DNA of 60,700 nucleotides from an uncultured Clostridia bacterium (GCA_937901125.1 CALCGT010000018.1:1-60700); one strand, 5' to 3'; positions 49,108 to 58,046 are shown, numbered from the stretch's first letter. The notes: a model not told the origin generated them from the sequence alone. Program-made: numbers and translations.

Positions 49108-50326
49108 CCGCCTCCCCGCTGAGCAAATAGACTGTTTTCAGTTTCAGGCGGTTCGCCGCCCGAATAATATCCTCCGGTTCCACCCGTTCCACCTGCCGCA
49201 GGAAGTGTTCCGTACTCAGCTCTTTTCCCTGCAACGCCTGCTCTGCAAAAAAATCCACCATGGCCCAGGGGCTGTCCGCCAAGCCGTCATACTCCCGCAG
49301 GATGCTTTCCTTTGCCTGCCGCAGTTTTTCCGCCGAAACCCCTTCTTTTTTCAGTTCATCCAGGCATTTCAGCACCAGCTTGCCTGCCTCCTTTGCATCC
49401 TTTTCCTGAATGCCCGCCTGTACAAAGAGATAGGGCGAAAGGGGATACCGATAGGATTTGATATCATAGCACAAGCCTCGCTCTTCCCGTATTTTTCGGA
49501 ACAAAAGGGAATCGGGATCGCCCCCCAACAACTGATTTAACAAAAGCAACGCTGCCTGCCTGCGGCTGTTTTCCATATCCGCCTCAAAACCCAGCAGCAG
49601 CCGCACCTGTTCCGCCTCTGCTTTTTCCTGAATGAATCGAGGCGGTTCGTGTCGGTCACTGCCGTGTTCCTCTTTTTCCGTCACTGCCACTCTGCCAGGG
49701 AAATTTTGCCGCAGAGAAAGCACCTTGGGCTTCTCCTCCTTGTCCCCACAGAAAAAGACCTTTACCTCCGCCGTTTCCACGATTTTCTGATACCACGCAA
49801 ACAAATTTTTTCTGTTGATCTCTTCCAAATCTTCAACATACCCATCAGCGGAAAGGGCAAAGGCCGTTTCCTCTGCCGTTTCCTCCAAAGCACGTTTGCG
49901 GGCAAAGGCCTTCTTATCATCCCGCAGGCTTTCCAGCTTCCTTTGCAAGATTTTCTTCTGCCGCTCCACCGCTTTTTCCTGGAAAGCCCCCTGCTCCATT
50001 GGGTGCAAAAGGCGTTCCCGCAAAAAGGAAAGAGCATCCTCCGTTTCCACTGTCTTTAAAGTTTCCATGGAGAATAAAAGCAGCTGCCTGTCCCCCTTTT
50101 TCACCACGCTGATATCCCACAGCGCACCATAAAGCTCCTCTGCTTGTCTTGCGGCCTTCCCCGGCTCTTCGCCCCGTTTCAGGACTTCCGCCAAAAGTGC
50201 TGTCTTTGTTGCCGTTTCACGCCCCAAGGGCAGATCAAAGAACAATACCAAAAGATTCGTCCGAAATTTCTGCCCATCCAGCAAAAAAATCCTACATCTG
50301 GGCAGATATCTTTCCAATGCAGCCAT
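49088..50326 (-). CDS. M16 peptidase-like, non-catalytic partner (YmfF-like)
   Basis: 412 residues with the M16 fold but no H-x-x-E-H motif where it should be (F-D-L-P-L-G-R-E-T near 30), so it is predicted inactive, as in YmfF. Its C-terminal R-x-x-Y-like region (R-G-L-C-Y-D-I-K-S-Y) could bind substrate. Overlap with the active subunit gene indicates a heterodimer. AGAGGTGG upstream of the ATG. Confidence 0.85.
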   Translation of the reverse strand: MAALERYLPRCRIFLLDGQKFRTNLLVLFFDLPLGRETATKTALLAEVLKRGEEPGKAARQAEELYGALWDISVVKKGDRQLLLFSMETLKTVETEDALSFLRERLLHPMEQGAFQEKAVERQKKILQRKLESLRDDKKAFARKRALEETAEETAFALSADGYVEDLEEINRKNLFAWYQKIVETAEVKVFFCGDKEEKPKVLSLRQNFPGRVAVTEKEEHGSDRHEPPRFIQEKAEAEQVRLLLGFEADMENSRRQAALLLLNQLLGGDPDSLLFRKIREERGLCYDIKSYRYPLSPYLFVQAGIQEKDAKEAGKLVLKCLDELKKEGVSAEKLRQAKESILREYDGLADSPWAMVDFFAEQALQGKELSTEHFLRQVERVEPEDIIRAANRLKLKTVYLLSGEADENDEN

Positions 50327-50388
50327 GTCGCCACCTCTTTTTCTTTTTTGCTTATTCTTTCCTGAAAAAAGAAAAAAATCCTTTCTTA

Positions 50389-50417
50389 TTGTAAATGACA
50401 GATTTTTGCGCTATACT
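50389..50417 (+). promoter_or_regulatory. Promoter of the FAD oxidoreductase gene
   Basis: -35 TTGTAA (50389-50394), 17-bp spacer, -10 TATACT (50412-50417). Confidence 0.6.
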
Positions 50418-50523
50418 TTCTCTGTATTTCTTACAAAACAATTAAGAAAAATCTAAAGTTTTCATACATCCCGTTGCTTTTCCATATTTTGTGCTAAACT
50501 GCCTTATGAAAGGGAGTGTTTGT

Positions 50524-51630
50524 ATGAAACGAAACTACGATTATGATATCGCCATCATCGGCCTTGGTCCTGCCGGCTCCACTCTTGCACGGCTGTTATC
50601 CCCCAAATATAAGGTCATCGCCATCGATAAGAAGGTTTTCGGCGGGGACGGCTTCCAAAAGCCCTGCGGCGGGCTGATCTCCGCCGATGCCCAAAAGGTA
50701 TTGGCCAGTTTCGACCTGACCCTGCCTAAGGATGTGCTGGTAGACCCACAAATTTTTGCCGTCAAGACCATCGATTTGAAAAACAAACTGATCCGCCACT
50801 ATCAACGGTTTTATATCAACCTAGACAGGCATAAATTCGACCTCTGGTTGGAATCCATCATACCAAAGGCAGTGGAAGTCCACAGCAATGCCATCTGCAC
50901 AGAGCTGAAACGAAAAGACGGCGGCTTTTCCATCTCCTATCTGGAAGAGGGCAAAACCAAAACCTTCACGACAAAATTCCTTGTGGGAGCAGATGGGGCA
51001 AACTCCATCGTTCGCCGCACCTTCTATCCTGATAAGGAGATTCGGAACTATCTCTCCATCCAGCAATGGTTCCCGGAGACCCACCCGAACCCCTTCTATT
51101 CCTGCATCTTCGATCCGGAAACCACCGATTGCTGTTCCTGGTCTATTTCCAAAGACCATCAGTTCATTTTCGGCGGTGCATTCCCTTTGGATAACGCCAG
51201 AGAACGCTTCGAAAAGCAAAAACAGAAGCTGGAGAAAATCGGCTTCCGCTTTGGCGAGCCCTTGAAAACAGAGGCTTGCTTGGTTTTGCGCCCCGCTTCC
51301 TTTGGAGATTTCTGCAAAGGTGAAAAGGGTATCTTTTTCATTGGCGAAGCGGCAGGCTTCATCAGCCCCAGTTCTTTGGAGGGTATCAGCAGTGCCATCT
51401 ATAGCGCAAGGGACCTGAGCCGTGTGCTGAACCATCCCAAAGGCAATCTGAACCAGAAGTATTGGAAGAAAACCTTCCATATCCGTTTCAAGCTGTTCTT
51501 AAAGGTGCTGAAATGTCCCTTTATGTATAACTCCTTTCTCCGAAAGATGGTCATGAAAAGCGGCATCCGCAGCATCCAGATCAACGAGACCACCCAAAAA
51601 GGCACAACACCACATTTTACAAAAAAATAA
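50524..51630 (+). CDS. FAD-dependent oxidoreductase, geranylgeranyl reductase family
   Basis: 368 residues from the ATG at 50524 with AAAGGGAG upstream. The dinucleotide motif G-L-G-P-A-G-S-T is near 15, P-C-G-G near 50, the FAD-binding G-A-D-G-A-N-S-I near 155, and I-G-E-A-A-G-F-I near 280. These place it in the GGR/FixC-like flavoprotein family, which reduces or hydroxylates isoprenoid or quinone-like substrates. Substrate unknown. Followed by a small membrane protein, which may be unrelated. Confidence 0.83.
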   Translation: MKRNYDYDIAIIGLGPAGSTLARLLSPKYKVIAIDKKVFGGDGFQKPCGGLISADAQKVLASFDLTLPKDVLVDPQIFAVKTIDLKNKLIRHYQRFYINLDRHKFDLWLESIIPKAVEVHSNAICTELKRKDGGFSISYLEEGKTKTFTTKFLVGADGANSIVRRTFYPDKEIRNYLSIQQWFPETHPNPFYSCIFDPETTDCCSWSISKDHQFIFGGAFPLDNARERFEKQKQKLEKIGFRFGEPLKTEACLVLRPASFGDFCKGEKGIFFIGEAAGFISPSSLEGISSAIYSARDLSRVLNHPKGNLNQKYWKKTFHIRFKLFLKVLKCPFMYNSFLRKMVMKSGIRSIQINETTQKGTTPHFTKK

Positions 51631-51672
51631 ACCCGCAAACGGCGGGCATACCCATACAACAGGAGAAAAACC

Positions 51673-52344
51673 ATGCAAAACCAATCTATACAAATGATAA
51701 AACAAATTTTTAAATCTGCCTTCGGGCTGTTTCTCTTTTCCTTCGGCGTATATCTGACCATTCAGGCGGATATCGGCCTTGCCCCGTGGGATTGCCTTTC
51801 CACGGGCGCCGCCTCCCACATAGGGCTGAGCTATGGCATCGTCCATACAGGCATTAGCATCCTCATCCTGCTCATTGATATTTTACTGAAGGAAAAAATC
51901 GGCTACGGCACCATTTTGGATGCCCTTCTGGTGGGCAATTATGTTGACCGCATCGACCGCACTCTTTCCCTGCCGAAATGCAGTAGTCTGCCCCTCAGCT
52001 GCATCATGGTCATTGTGGGCCTCTTCATCATGGGATATGGGCAATATTTCTATATGTCCGCCAGACAAAGCTGCGGCCCCCGGGATTCTCTGCTGATTGC
52101 TTTGGGCAAGCGTTTCCCCAATACTCCCATCGGCGTGGTACAGACGGTCATGGTTGGTGTGGCGTTGTTCATGGGCTGGCTGTTGGGCGGCCCTGTGGGC
52201 ATCGGCACCATCATTTCCGTATTTGGCATGGGCACAGCTCTGCAGATCGTCTGCAAGGTCATGCACTTTGAGCCAAGGGAAGTTCATCATCTGAATGTAG
52301 CGGAAGCAACAGAATTCCTGTTGGGAAAACAAGCATCTATATAA
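51673..52344 (+). CDS. YczE/YitT-like membrane protein
   Basis: 223 residues, five membrane segments. G-L-F-L-F-S-F-G-V-Y-L-T-I-Q-A-D-I-G-L-A-P-W-D, then a S-C-G-P-R-D-S-L-L-I-A-L-G motif, fit the YczE/YyaS family. Function unknown; some members lie near bacitracin or fatty-acid genes. AACAGGAG before the ATG. Followed by a bidirectional terminator. Confidence 0.85.
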   Translation: MQNQSIQMIKQIFKSAFGLFLFSFGVYLTIQADIGLAPWDCLSTGAASHIGLSYGIVHTGISILILLIDILLKEKIGYGTILDALLVGNYVDRIDRTLSLPKCSSLPLSCIMVIVGLFIMGYGQYFYMSARQSCGPRDSLLIALGKRFPNTPIGVVQTVMVGVALFMGWLLGGPVGIGTIISVFGMGTALQIVCKVMHFEPREVHHLNVAEATEFLLGKQASI

Positions 52345-52348
52345 AAAT

Positions 52349-52385
52349 AAGGCACTTCGTGTTTTCACGAAATGCCTTTTCTTTT
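52349..52385 (+). terminator. Bidirectional terminator
   Basis: AAGGCA-TTCGTG pairs with CACGAA-TGCCTT around TTTT, then a T-rich tail. Confidence 0.85.
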
Positions 52386-52394
52386 TGATGAAAA

Positions 52395-53672
52395 TTATTT
52401 CCAGAATTCGAAATCCAGATCGTAGATATGAACAGTGTCACCTTCCTGGATACCTGCCGCTTCCAGTGCTTCGATGATGCCTTTTTCTTTCAGATATTTC
52501 TGGAAGAATGCAAAGCCTTTTTCTGTATCGATATTGGTGTAGCCGATCATCTTTTCTACGCCGACGCCGGAAACCACAAAATAGCCGTCTTCCACTTCTT
52601 CGATGGTGAAAGGTTCCTGATCCACCTTCACTTCATCAAATTCTTCATATTCTTCTTCGAATACGATATCTTCGGGATATTCTCTCAGAATCTTGCCAAC
52701 CTCCGTCAGCAGTTCATCCAGACCTTTATTTGTGGCTGCAGAAATGGGGAATACTTTGTAGCTCTTTGCTTCATAAACCTCTTTCAGTCTTGCCACGTTT
52801 TCCTCGGAACCGGGGATATCTGTTTTATTTGCCGCAATGACCTGAGGACGTTTCATCAGGTCCTCCTTATATTCTGCCAGTTCTCTGTTGATCTTTTCCA
52901 CGTTTTCCACAGGATCGTCACCTTCCACGCCTGCTGCGTCTACCACATGGATGAATACCTTGGTACGTTCCACATGGCGCAGGAATTCATGGCCCAGACC
53001 AACGCCTTCGCTGGCGCCTTCTACCAAACCGGGGATATCTGCCAAAACAAATTTATCGCCGAATCTGCCTTCTACCACGCCCAGATTGGGGGACAATGTA
53101 GTGAAGTGATAGTTTGCGATTTTGGGGTTTGCGTTTGTTACCATGGACAGCAGCGTAGATTTCCCTACATTGGGGAAACCGATCAGGCCAACGTCTGCGA
53201 TTAGCTTCAATTCCAGGATTATATCGTATTCCTTGGCGATTCTGCCGGGTTCTGCGTATCTGGGTGCCTGTCTGGTGGGGGTTGCGAAGTGCTGATTGCC
53301 CTTGCCGCCCTTGCCGCCATAGATCAGGATTTTTTCTTCGCCGTGGCGGGTGATATCTGCCATAACTTTGCCGCTTTCCGCTTCACGGATGACAGTACCA
53401 ACGGGGACTTTGATGATAACGTCCTCGCCGTCTGCACCGAAGCAGTTGCGCTTGCCGCCGGGTTCGCCGTTGGTTGCGGCGAATTTTCTTTTATAGCGGA
53501 AATCCATCAGAGTATTCATGCCGCTTTCGCCAACGAAAACAACGTTGCCACCCTTGCCGCCGTCGCCGCCGTCAGGGCCGCCGTGGGTGATGTATTTCGC
53601 ACGGAAAAAGGAAACCTTGCCGTCGCCGCCGTTGCCACCTTTTACATGGATCTTGACTCTATCTACAAACAT
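52395..53672 (-). CDS. obgE: Obg/CgtA GTPase
   Basis: 425 residues. Obg glycine-rich fold at the N-terminus (V-K-G-G-N-G-G-D-G-K-V-S), G1 G-F-P-N-V-G-K-S-T, G3 D-I-P-G, N-K-T-D (G4), and a C-terminal OCT domain. Ribosome assembly and stress GTPase. AAAGGAG precedes the ATG. Downstream of rpmA, separated by a terminator and a cluster of hairpins, which may set its level. Confidence 0.96.
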   Translation of the reverse strand: MFVDRVKIHVKGGNGGDGKVSFFRAKYITHGGPDGGDGGKGGNVVFVGESGMNTLMDFRYKRKFAATNGEPGGKRNCFGADGEDVIIKVPVGTVIREAESGKVMADITRHGEEKILIYGGKGGKGNQHFATPTRQAPRYAEPGRIAKEYDIILELKLIADVGLIGFPNVGKSTLLSMVTNANPKIANYHFTTLSPNLGVVEGRFGDKFVLADIPGLVEGASEGVGLGHEFLRHVERTKVFIHVVDAAGVEGDDPVENVEKINRELAEYKEDLMKRPQVIAANKTDIPGSEENVARLKEVYEAKSYKVFPISAATNKGLDELLTEVGKILREYPEDIVFEEEYEEFDEVKVDQEPFTIEEVEDGYFVVSGVGVEKMIGYTNIDTEKGFAFFQKYLKEKGIIEALEAAGIQEGDTVHIYDLDFEFWK

Positions 53673-53695
53673 TTTTCCATCTCCTTTCTAAGACC

Positions 53696-53839
53696 GTGGG
53701 GTGCCGCCCCACCTCCCCGTTGGGGATCAGTCCCCAAACCCCATTCGATGCAAAACTGCGTTTTGCAGAGGTGGAAAATTATTTTTCCCAAGGATATCTG
53801 TTCAACTTTTTTCGTCAAAAACGGAAGCGCTTTCCGTTT
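53696..53839. repeat. Cluster of small palindromic hairpins between rpmA and obgE
   Basis: Four compact inverted repeats: GTGGGG/CCCCAC (53696-53712), TTGGGGA/TCCCCAA (53720-53737), GCAAAAC/GTTTTGC (53750-53766) and AAACGGAA/TTCCGTTT (53819-53839). They resemble REP-like intergenic repeats. Copies elsewhere in the genome cannot be checked here. Confidence 0.6.
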
Positions 53840-53844
53840 CTCAC

Positions 53845-53878
53845 GAAAAAGGCTTCAAATGATATCATTTGAAGCCTT
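53845..53878 (-). terminator. rpmA terminator
   Basis: Perfect 30-bp palindrome (53849-53878, half-site AAGGCTTCAAATGAT) followed on minus by TTTTTCG, just after the rpmA stop. Confidence 0.85.
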
Positions 53879-53896
53879 CACGATTTTCATGCAATC

Positions 53897-54187
53897 TTAT
53901 TCAGCGATTTCGACAGGGTAAACAGAAACCTGTTTTTTGTCTCTGCCTTTTCTTTCATATTTCACACGGCCATCAACCAGAGCAAACAGTGTATCGTTAC
54001 CGCCCTTACCAACGTTTACGCCGGGATGGATTTTTGTGCCTCTCTGTGTGTATAAGATATTGCCAGCCAAAACATACTGACCGTCTGCACGTTTTGCACC
54101 AAGTCTCTTAGCATTGGAGTCACGACCGTTCTTTGTGGAACCGCCGCCTTTATGGTGCGCGAAGAACTGAAGGTTCAATCTGAACAT
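53897..54187 (-). CDS. rpmA: Ribosomal protein L27 with cleavable N-terminal extension
   Basis: 96 residues. Begins M-F-R-L-N-L-Q-F-F-A-H-H-K-G-G-G-S-T; the first nine residues are the Firmicutes extension, cut after F-F by Prp to expose A-H-H-K-G-G, which reaches the peptidyl transferase centre. The prp gene is 3 nt upstream, giving a rplU-prp-rpmA operon. Full length. Confidence 0.97.
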   Translation of the reverse strand: MFRLNLQFFAHHKGGGSTKNGRDSNAKRLGAKRADGQYVLAGNILYTQRGTKIHPGVNVGKGGNDTLFALVDGRVKYERKGRDKKQVSVYPVEIAE

Positions 54188-54190
54188 GCT

Positions 54191-54523
54191 TCACACCTCC
54201 TCATGTATCAAAGTGAGATATTTGTTGTATTCTGATGCTATATCCGACAGACCCATGACCAGCGTTTCCAAAAGAAGCTGTGTATCGTGATCTGTCATTC
54301 CCTCAAGGGGAAACCAGACTTTGAGATAACCGCCGCGTTTTTCATCCGCTTCACATTTGAAGGGGATGTCAGTGAATTTCTCCACTGCATTGATGGTGTT
54401 AAAACAAAGCACCGTCACCGCGGAACAAACGATATCCTCGCCTGCTGCGGCATAGCCCGCATGACCGGAAATCTCAAATCCGCAGATTTTCTGATTTTTG
54501 CGATAAATCCTGGCTTTAATCAT
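54191..54523 (-). CDS. prp: Ribosomal processing cysteine protease Prp
   Basis: 110 residues. The catalytic pair is His21 (S-G-H-A-G-Y) and Cys33 (I-V-C-S-A-V), matching the Prp pattern. It cuts the L27 N-terminal extension. Starts 6 nt after rplU and lies directly before its substrate gene. Confidence 0.93.
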   Translation of the reverse strand: MIKARIYRKNQKICGFEISGHAGYAAAGEDIVCSAVTVLCFNTINAVEKFTDIPFKCEADEKRGGYLKVWFPLEGMTDHDTQLLLETLVMGLSDIASEYNKYLTLIHEEV

Positions 54524-54529
54524 AATAGA

Positions 54530-54835
54530 TTACAGGGATTTGATCTGCAGTTTTGTGAAGGGCTGTCTGTGGCCTCTTTTTTTGTGGAAGCCTTTTTTGG
54601 GTTTGTATTTGTAAACTACAACCTTTTTCGCTTTGCCGTCACCGATTACGGATGCTGTAACCGCTGCACCTTCCACGTAAGGAGCACCTACTTTGATATC
54701 GCCGTCTTTTGCCAGAACCAGAACTTTGTCGAATGTGTATTCGGAACCTGCTTCTACAGCCAGTTTTTCAACTGTGATGATATCACCTTCGGATACTTTA
54801 TACTGCTTACCGCCAGTTTCAATAATTGCGTACAT
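54530..54835 (-). CDS. rplU: Ribosomal protein L21
   Basis: 101 residues from an ATG at 54835 with GAGGAGG upstream. M-Y-A-I-I-E-T-G-G-K-Q-Y-K-V at the start and Y-K-P-K-K-G-F-H-K-K-R-G-H-R-Q at the end are diagnostic. First gene of rplU-prp-rpmA(-obgE). A structured leader with a strong promoter lies upstream. Confidence 0.97.
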   Translation of the reverse strand: MYAIIETGGKQYKVSEGDIITVEKLAVEAGSEYTFDKVLVLAKDGDIKVGAPYVEGAAVTASVIGDGKAKKVVVYKYKPKKGFHKKRGHRQPFTKLQIKSL

Positions 54836-54844
54836 GTTGACACC

Positions 54845-54925
54845 TCCTCGCAATTTTACTCGCTGAATGCGGTAACCGGAGCCTTTCTCCGATTTTCTCG
54901 AACCTCTTCATGCGGCTGAACATAC
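54845..54925 (-). ncRNA. Structured rplU 5' leader, candidate L21 leader
   Basis: An approximately 90-nt leader between promoter and rplU holds a clear CGGAG/CTCCG hairpin with A/T-flanked extension. L21 leaders are known in Firmicutes at this location; identity requires a covariance search. Confidence 0.5.
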
Positions 54926-54931
54926 TCCAAT

Positions 54932-54960
54932 ATATTAGCATACCGAAGCCCTTCTGTCAA
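54932..54960 (-). promoter_or_regulatory. rplU promoter
   Basis: Minus strand: -35 TTGACA (54960-54955), 17-bp spacer, extended -10 TGCTAATAT (-10 box 54937-54932). It overlaps the end region of the TPR gene. Confidence 0.82.
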
Positions 54961-54965
54961 CAAAT

Positions 54966-57242
54966 TTATTCTAATTTTTCCCCATTTTTTACTGCAGAAT
55001 AGGCCTTTTCATCGCCTTTTTCCTGCAGTAGGCGAAGCAAGAGCGAATGTCCTTCCTTCGTCATACATTTCCCCGCCGTAGCCTGGATCTGATAGGACTG
55101 GCGCAGGATGGATTCCGCTTTGTCCCTGCTGCCGGCTTCGGCGTAGATACGTCCCACGCGGTCGCAGAGCTTCCCGAAGCTCACCGTAAACACTCCCTCC
55201 TGTGCCCCAATGGAAAGCACACGGTCGAGGAGCGTCTCCGTATCCTTCTGATGCCCCAGTTTCGCATGGAGGGCTGCTGTTTTCAGCAGTGCCTTGGCAA
55301 AATTCTGGTTTTCCCCTTCCTGATTGCGGATGGACAGTGCCAACGCGCTGTAATATTCCACTGCCTTCTGGGGGTCTGCATCCCCTTTGCCCTCGGGCTT
55401 GGGCGGTGTCTGGGTGGTTTCTTCCATTTTCTGCTGCAGGAACAGATGTCTGCGTTTTTCGTAGGTTTCATCCATGGGAAGACCGCTGCGCTTCTGTTTC
55501 GCTTCCGCTTCCGCAAAATAGGCTTCTGCCTTATCCTCGTTCCCTGCCAGTCTATGACAGTTTGCGATAGCCAGCAGATTATTTGCCGCCGCCAACTGCT
55601 CCTGTGCAGTTTCCTCGAAATTCACGTCATTCTTTTCCCGATAAAGCTCGATAGCCTTTTCGAATTTTTTCTGCTTTATAGAAACACGAGCCAATGCTTC
55701 CAGTGTATTCAGATACAGAGGATTATCCTCATCCAGCATTTCCTTTCGAATCTCCGCCGTACGGGTCAGGGCTTCCTCTGCCCGTTCCAGGTCTCCTGCC
55801 GTTTCATAGACCAACCCCAGCTTTTCCAAAGCCGCTGCATAACGGGGATGGCTAGCGCCAAAACGGGCTTCCATGATATCCACGCCATCCTTGCAAAGCC
55901 CTATGGCCTTTTCATGCTCGCCCTGTCTTCTGTAAATTTCCGCCAGCAGATGCAGACACCAGACATACATCCCGCTGCTTTCATCACCGCAGGCTTTTCT
56001 GATTTCCAGTGCTTCCTCTACGGCCTCTGCCGCTTTTTCATAGGCATTCTGCTTTTTATAAAGCTTCCCCATGGCAGTCAAAGTATCAGCACAGGCAGTG
56101 TTTTCCCCCTCTTCCATGGTTCTGCGGATTTCAAGGGCTTCTGCAAAGCACTGCAGGGCTTCCTCCTCCTTGCCCATATTATCATAAAGGGTCCCCATGC
56201 TCATCAGGCAGGCCGCCACCTGCGGGTCTTTTTCCCCCAGCATGGCTTTTTTCTGATTCAAAGCCTTGATATTCAGGGCAAGGGCTTTTTTGAATTCCTT
56301 TTTCCCTGCGTAATCCACGCTCAGGTTATTCAGGGCATCGGCGTAGAAAATATGCTCCTTCCCCAGCATCCGTTCCACGATATCCAGCACTTCCCGATGG
56401 AGCTCCAACGCCTTATCATACTGCCCGTCCTTGCAACAGATGGCCGCCAGAGAATTCAGGCTGTTCATAAAATCCAGATGATCCTCGCTCATCAGCTTTC
56501 TGCGGATATCCACAGCCTTTTCACAGTATTCCACCGCCAGATCCATCAGTCCTGCCTTTTCACAGACAGAAGCCAAGGTCAGCACGTTTATCATGTAGTA
56601 GAAATTATCGTTGCCCCTAGCCTTTTCGATCAAATCTAAGCAGACCTCATAATAATAAATAGCTTTTTTGAAATTGCCCTTGGCATCGTAGGATCTCGCC
56701 ATGGCACCGTGCAGATCAGCCAAATCCAGCATGGTAAATTCCTTACACTGCCTTGCCCGCTGCAGGGCTTTGGTATGACATTCAATGGCCTTATCCGTAT
56801 CCTGCAGCAATTCGTATGTATTGCCCATGTGGTACAGGCTGTGGATATAATCGGCATGCTCCCTGCCCAGCTTGGCATCCCGGATTTCCAATACCTTGTT
56901 ATGTAGCTTGAGGGCTTCTTCCTGCCTGCCGAGGTGGTTGAAAACGATGGCAAGGTTGTTCAGCGTATCCGCATAGGAAAGGCTTTCGCCACTGTAGTCC
57001 TTTTTCAGCTCCGCCGCTTTTTTATAATATTCCGCCGCATGGTCGTAAAGCTGGATCTGGTCAAAAGCCATAGCCAGATTGCTCATGTCCACGGCATATT
57101 CCATGCAGTCGCAGTCATCATTTTCCACATAAATATTTAAAAGGTTCTTTCCCAGGACGATCGCCTTTTTGTAGTCCCCATCCTTGTATGCCTGAAAAAA
57201 TTCATTTCGCACTCTTCTGATCTCTCCGATATAAAACGCCAT
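54966..57242 (-). CDS. Large TPR-repeat protein
   Basis: 758 residues, almost wholly tetratricopeptide repeats (kinesin-light-chain-like, e.g. Y-A-D-T-L-N-N-L-A-I-V-F-N-H-L-G and A-L-K-L-H-N-K-V-L-E-I-R); no enzymatic domain, signal peptide or membrane segment. About 14-16 repeats of 42 residues. Its ATG overlaps the recX stop (TGATG), with GGAGG inside recX, so the two are coupled. Likely a cytoplasmic scaffold; partners unknown. Confidence 0.85.
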   Translation of the reverse strand: MAFYIGEIRRVRNEFFQAYKDGDYKKAIVLGKNLLNIYVENDDCDCMEYAVDMSNLAMAFDQIQLYDHAAEYYKKAAELKKDYSGESLSYADTLNNLAIVFNHLGRQEEALKLHNKVLEIRDAKLGREHADYIHSLYHMGNTYELLQDTDKAIECHTKALQRARQCKEFTMLDLADLHGAMARSYDAKGNFKKAIYYYEVCLDLIEKARGNDNFYYMINVLTLASVCEKAGLMDLAVEYCEKAVDIRRKLMSEDHLDFMNSLNSLAAICCKDGQYDKALELHREVLDIVERMLGKEHIFYADALNNLSVDYAGKKEFKKALALNIKALNQKKAMLGEKDPQVAACLMSMGTLYDNMGKEEEALQCFAEALEIRRTMEEGENTACADTLTAMGKLYKKQNAYEKAAEAVEEALEIRKACGDESSGMYVWCLHLLAEIYRRQGEHEKAIGLCKDGVDIMEARFGASHPRYAAALEKLGLVYETAGDLERAEEALTRTAEIRKEMLDEDNPLYLNTLEALARVSIKQKKFEKAIELYREKNDVNFEETAQEQLAAANNLLAIANCHRLAGNEDKAEAYFAEAEAKQKRSGLPMDETYEKRRHLFLQQKMEETTQTPPKPEGKGDADPQKAVEYYSALALSIRNQEGENQNFAKALLKTAALHAKLGHQKDTETLLDRVLSIGAQEGVFTVSFGKLCDRVGRIYAEAGSRDKAESILRQSYQIQATAGKCMTKEGHSLLLRLLQEKGDEKAYSAVKNGEKLE

Positions 57243-57877
57243 CAGTCCTCACCTCCATAAGCCTCATCCATCTGCCGAAAAGCCTCCCCGATGATATCGT
57301 AGGAATAGCCCTTCCGCAGCAAAAAATCGTATAGCTGTTTCTTCTTTTTTTCATTTTCCGGGGGCCATTGTCCACGGCTTTTTCGTTCCAGCCAATGGAA
57401 CGCATCGCCTGCCTCGTCCATTTCCGTTTCCGCCATCACTTCATCGATGATGCGGGCGGAAATGCCCCGTTGTCTCAATTCTATTTTCAGAGCATAGCCG
57501 CTCTTGGGCTTCATCCACAGCTTTTCCCTGATATATTTGCGGCAATATTCCCTGTCGTCGGCATAGCCGTATTTTTCCAGAAAAGCAATGACCTCCCCAA
57601 TGGTCTCTTCGGCAAATTCCTTCTCCGCCAGCTTGCGGCGAATCTCCTGCACCGTCCGCATCTTGTAGCCGATGAAATGCAAAGCCGTATCCTGAGCCTT
57701 GATATAAATAAGGTTTTTGCGGATAAAATCGATGGTTTCCTCCGCTACCTCCTGCCCTTCCTTCAGCTTGAAATAGAGGATGTCCTGCATGGGCAGCGCA
57801 AAGGCATATTCGCCGTCGATAAAAATATTGTATCTGGTCTCGTCCCGCTTCTGGGGCGTGATGGCTGTCACCAGCAT
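57242..57877 (-). CDS. recX: RecX-family regulator of RecA
   Basis: 211 residues, three-helix RecX repeats: G-Y-K-M-R-T-V-Q-E-I-R-R-K-L, K-S-G-Y-A-L-K-I-E-L-R-Q-R-G-I and K-K-K-K-Q-L-Y-D-F-L-L-R-K-G-Y-S-Y-D. N-terminal extension of about 60 residues is typical for Firmicutes. It inhibits or modulates RecA. recA is not nearby; coupled instead to a TPR protein. AAGGAGG before the ATG. Confidence 0.9.
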   Translation of the reverse strand: MLVTAITPQKRDETRYNIFIDGEYAFALPMQDILYFKLKEGQEVAEETIDFIRKNLIYIKAQDTALHFIGYKMRTVQEIRRKLAEKEFAEETIGEVIAFLEKYGYADDREYCRKYIREKLWMKPKSGYALKIELRQRGISARIIDEVMAETEMDEAGDAFHWLERKSRGQWPPENEKKKKQLYDFLLRKGYSYDIIGEAFRQMDEAYGGED

Positions 57878-57944
57878 GGCACTGCCTCCTTCCTGTTTTC
57901 TGTAAAATAATATTATAACATGTTTTTATCAAATACACCATCCA

Positions 57945-57989
57945 CAAAAATTCCCCTTTCACCAAACTTTTTTGTCTAGCGAAAGGGGA
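57945..57989 (-). terminator. Terminator after the exported-protein cluster
   Basis: Minus strand TCCCCTTTC pairs with GAAAGGGGA, followed by ATTTTTG. Confidence 0.7.
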
Positions 57990-58032
57990 TAGTCCTAGCA
58001 ATTTCCAAATGCTTCTACCCTTTGATGTTAAA

Positions 58033-58046
58033 TCCACTTTTTTAAT
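58033..58046. repeat. 14-bp inverted repeat, left copy
   Basis: TCCACTTTTTTAAT, exact inverse of 60649-60662, which touches an IS-like end. The two flank the small exported-protein cluster. Confidence 0.5.

Noticed and set aside
55047..56639. 530-codon plus-strand frame opposite the TPR gene
   Set aside because: Repetitive shadow of TPR coding sequence; no ribosome site.
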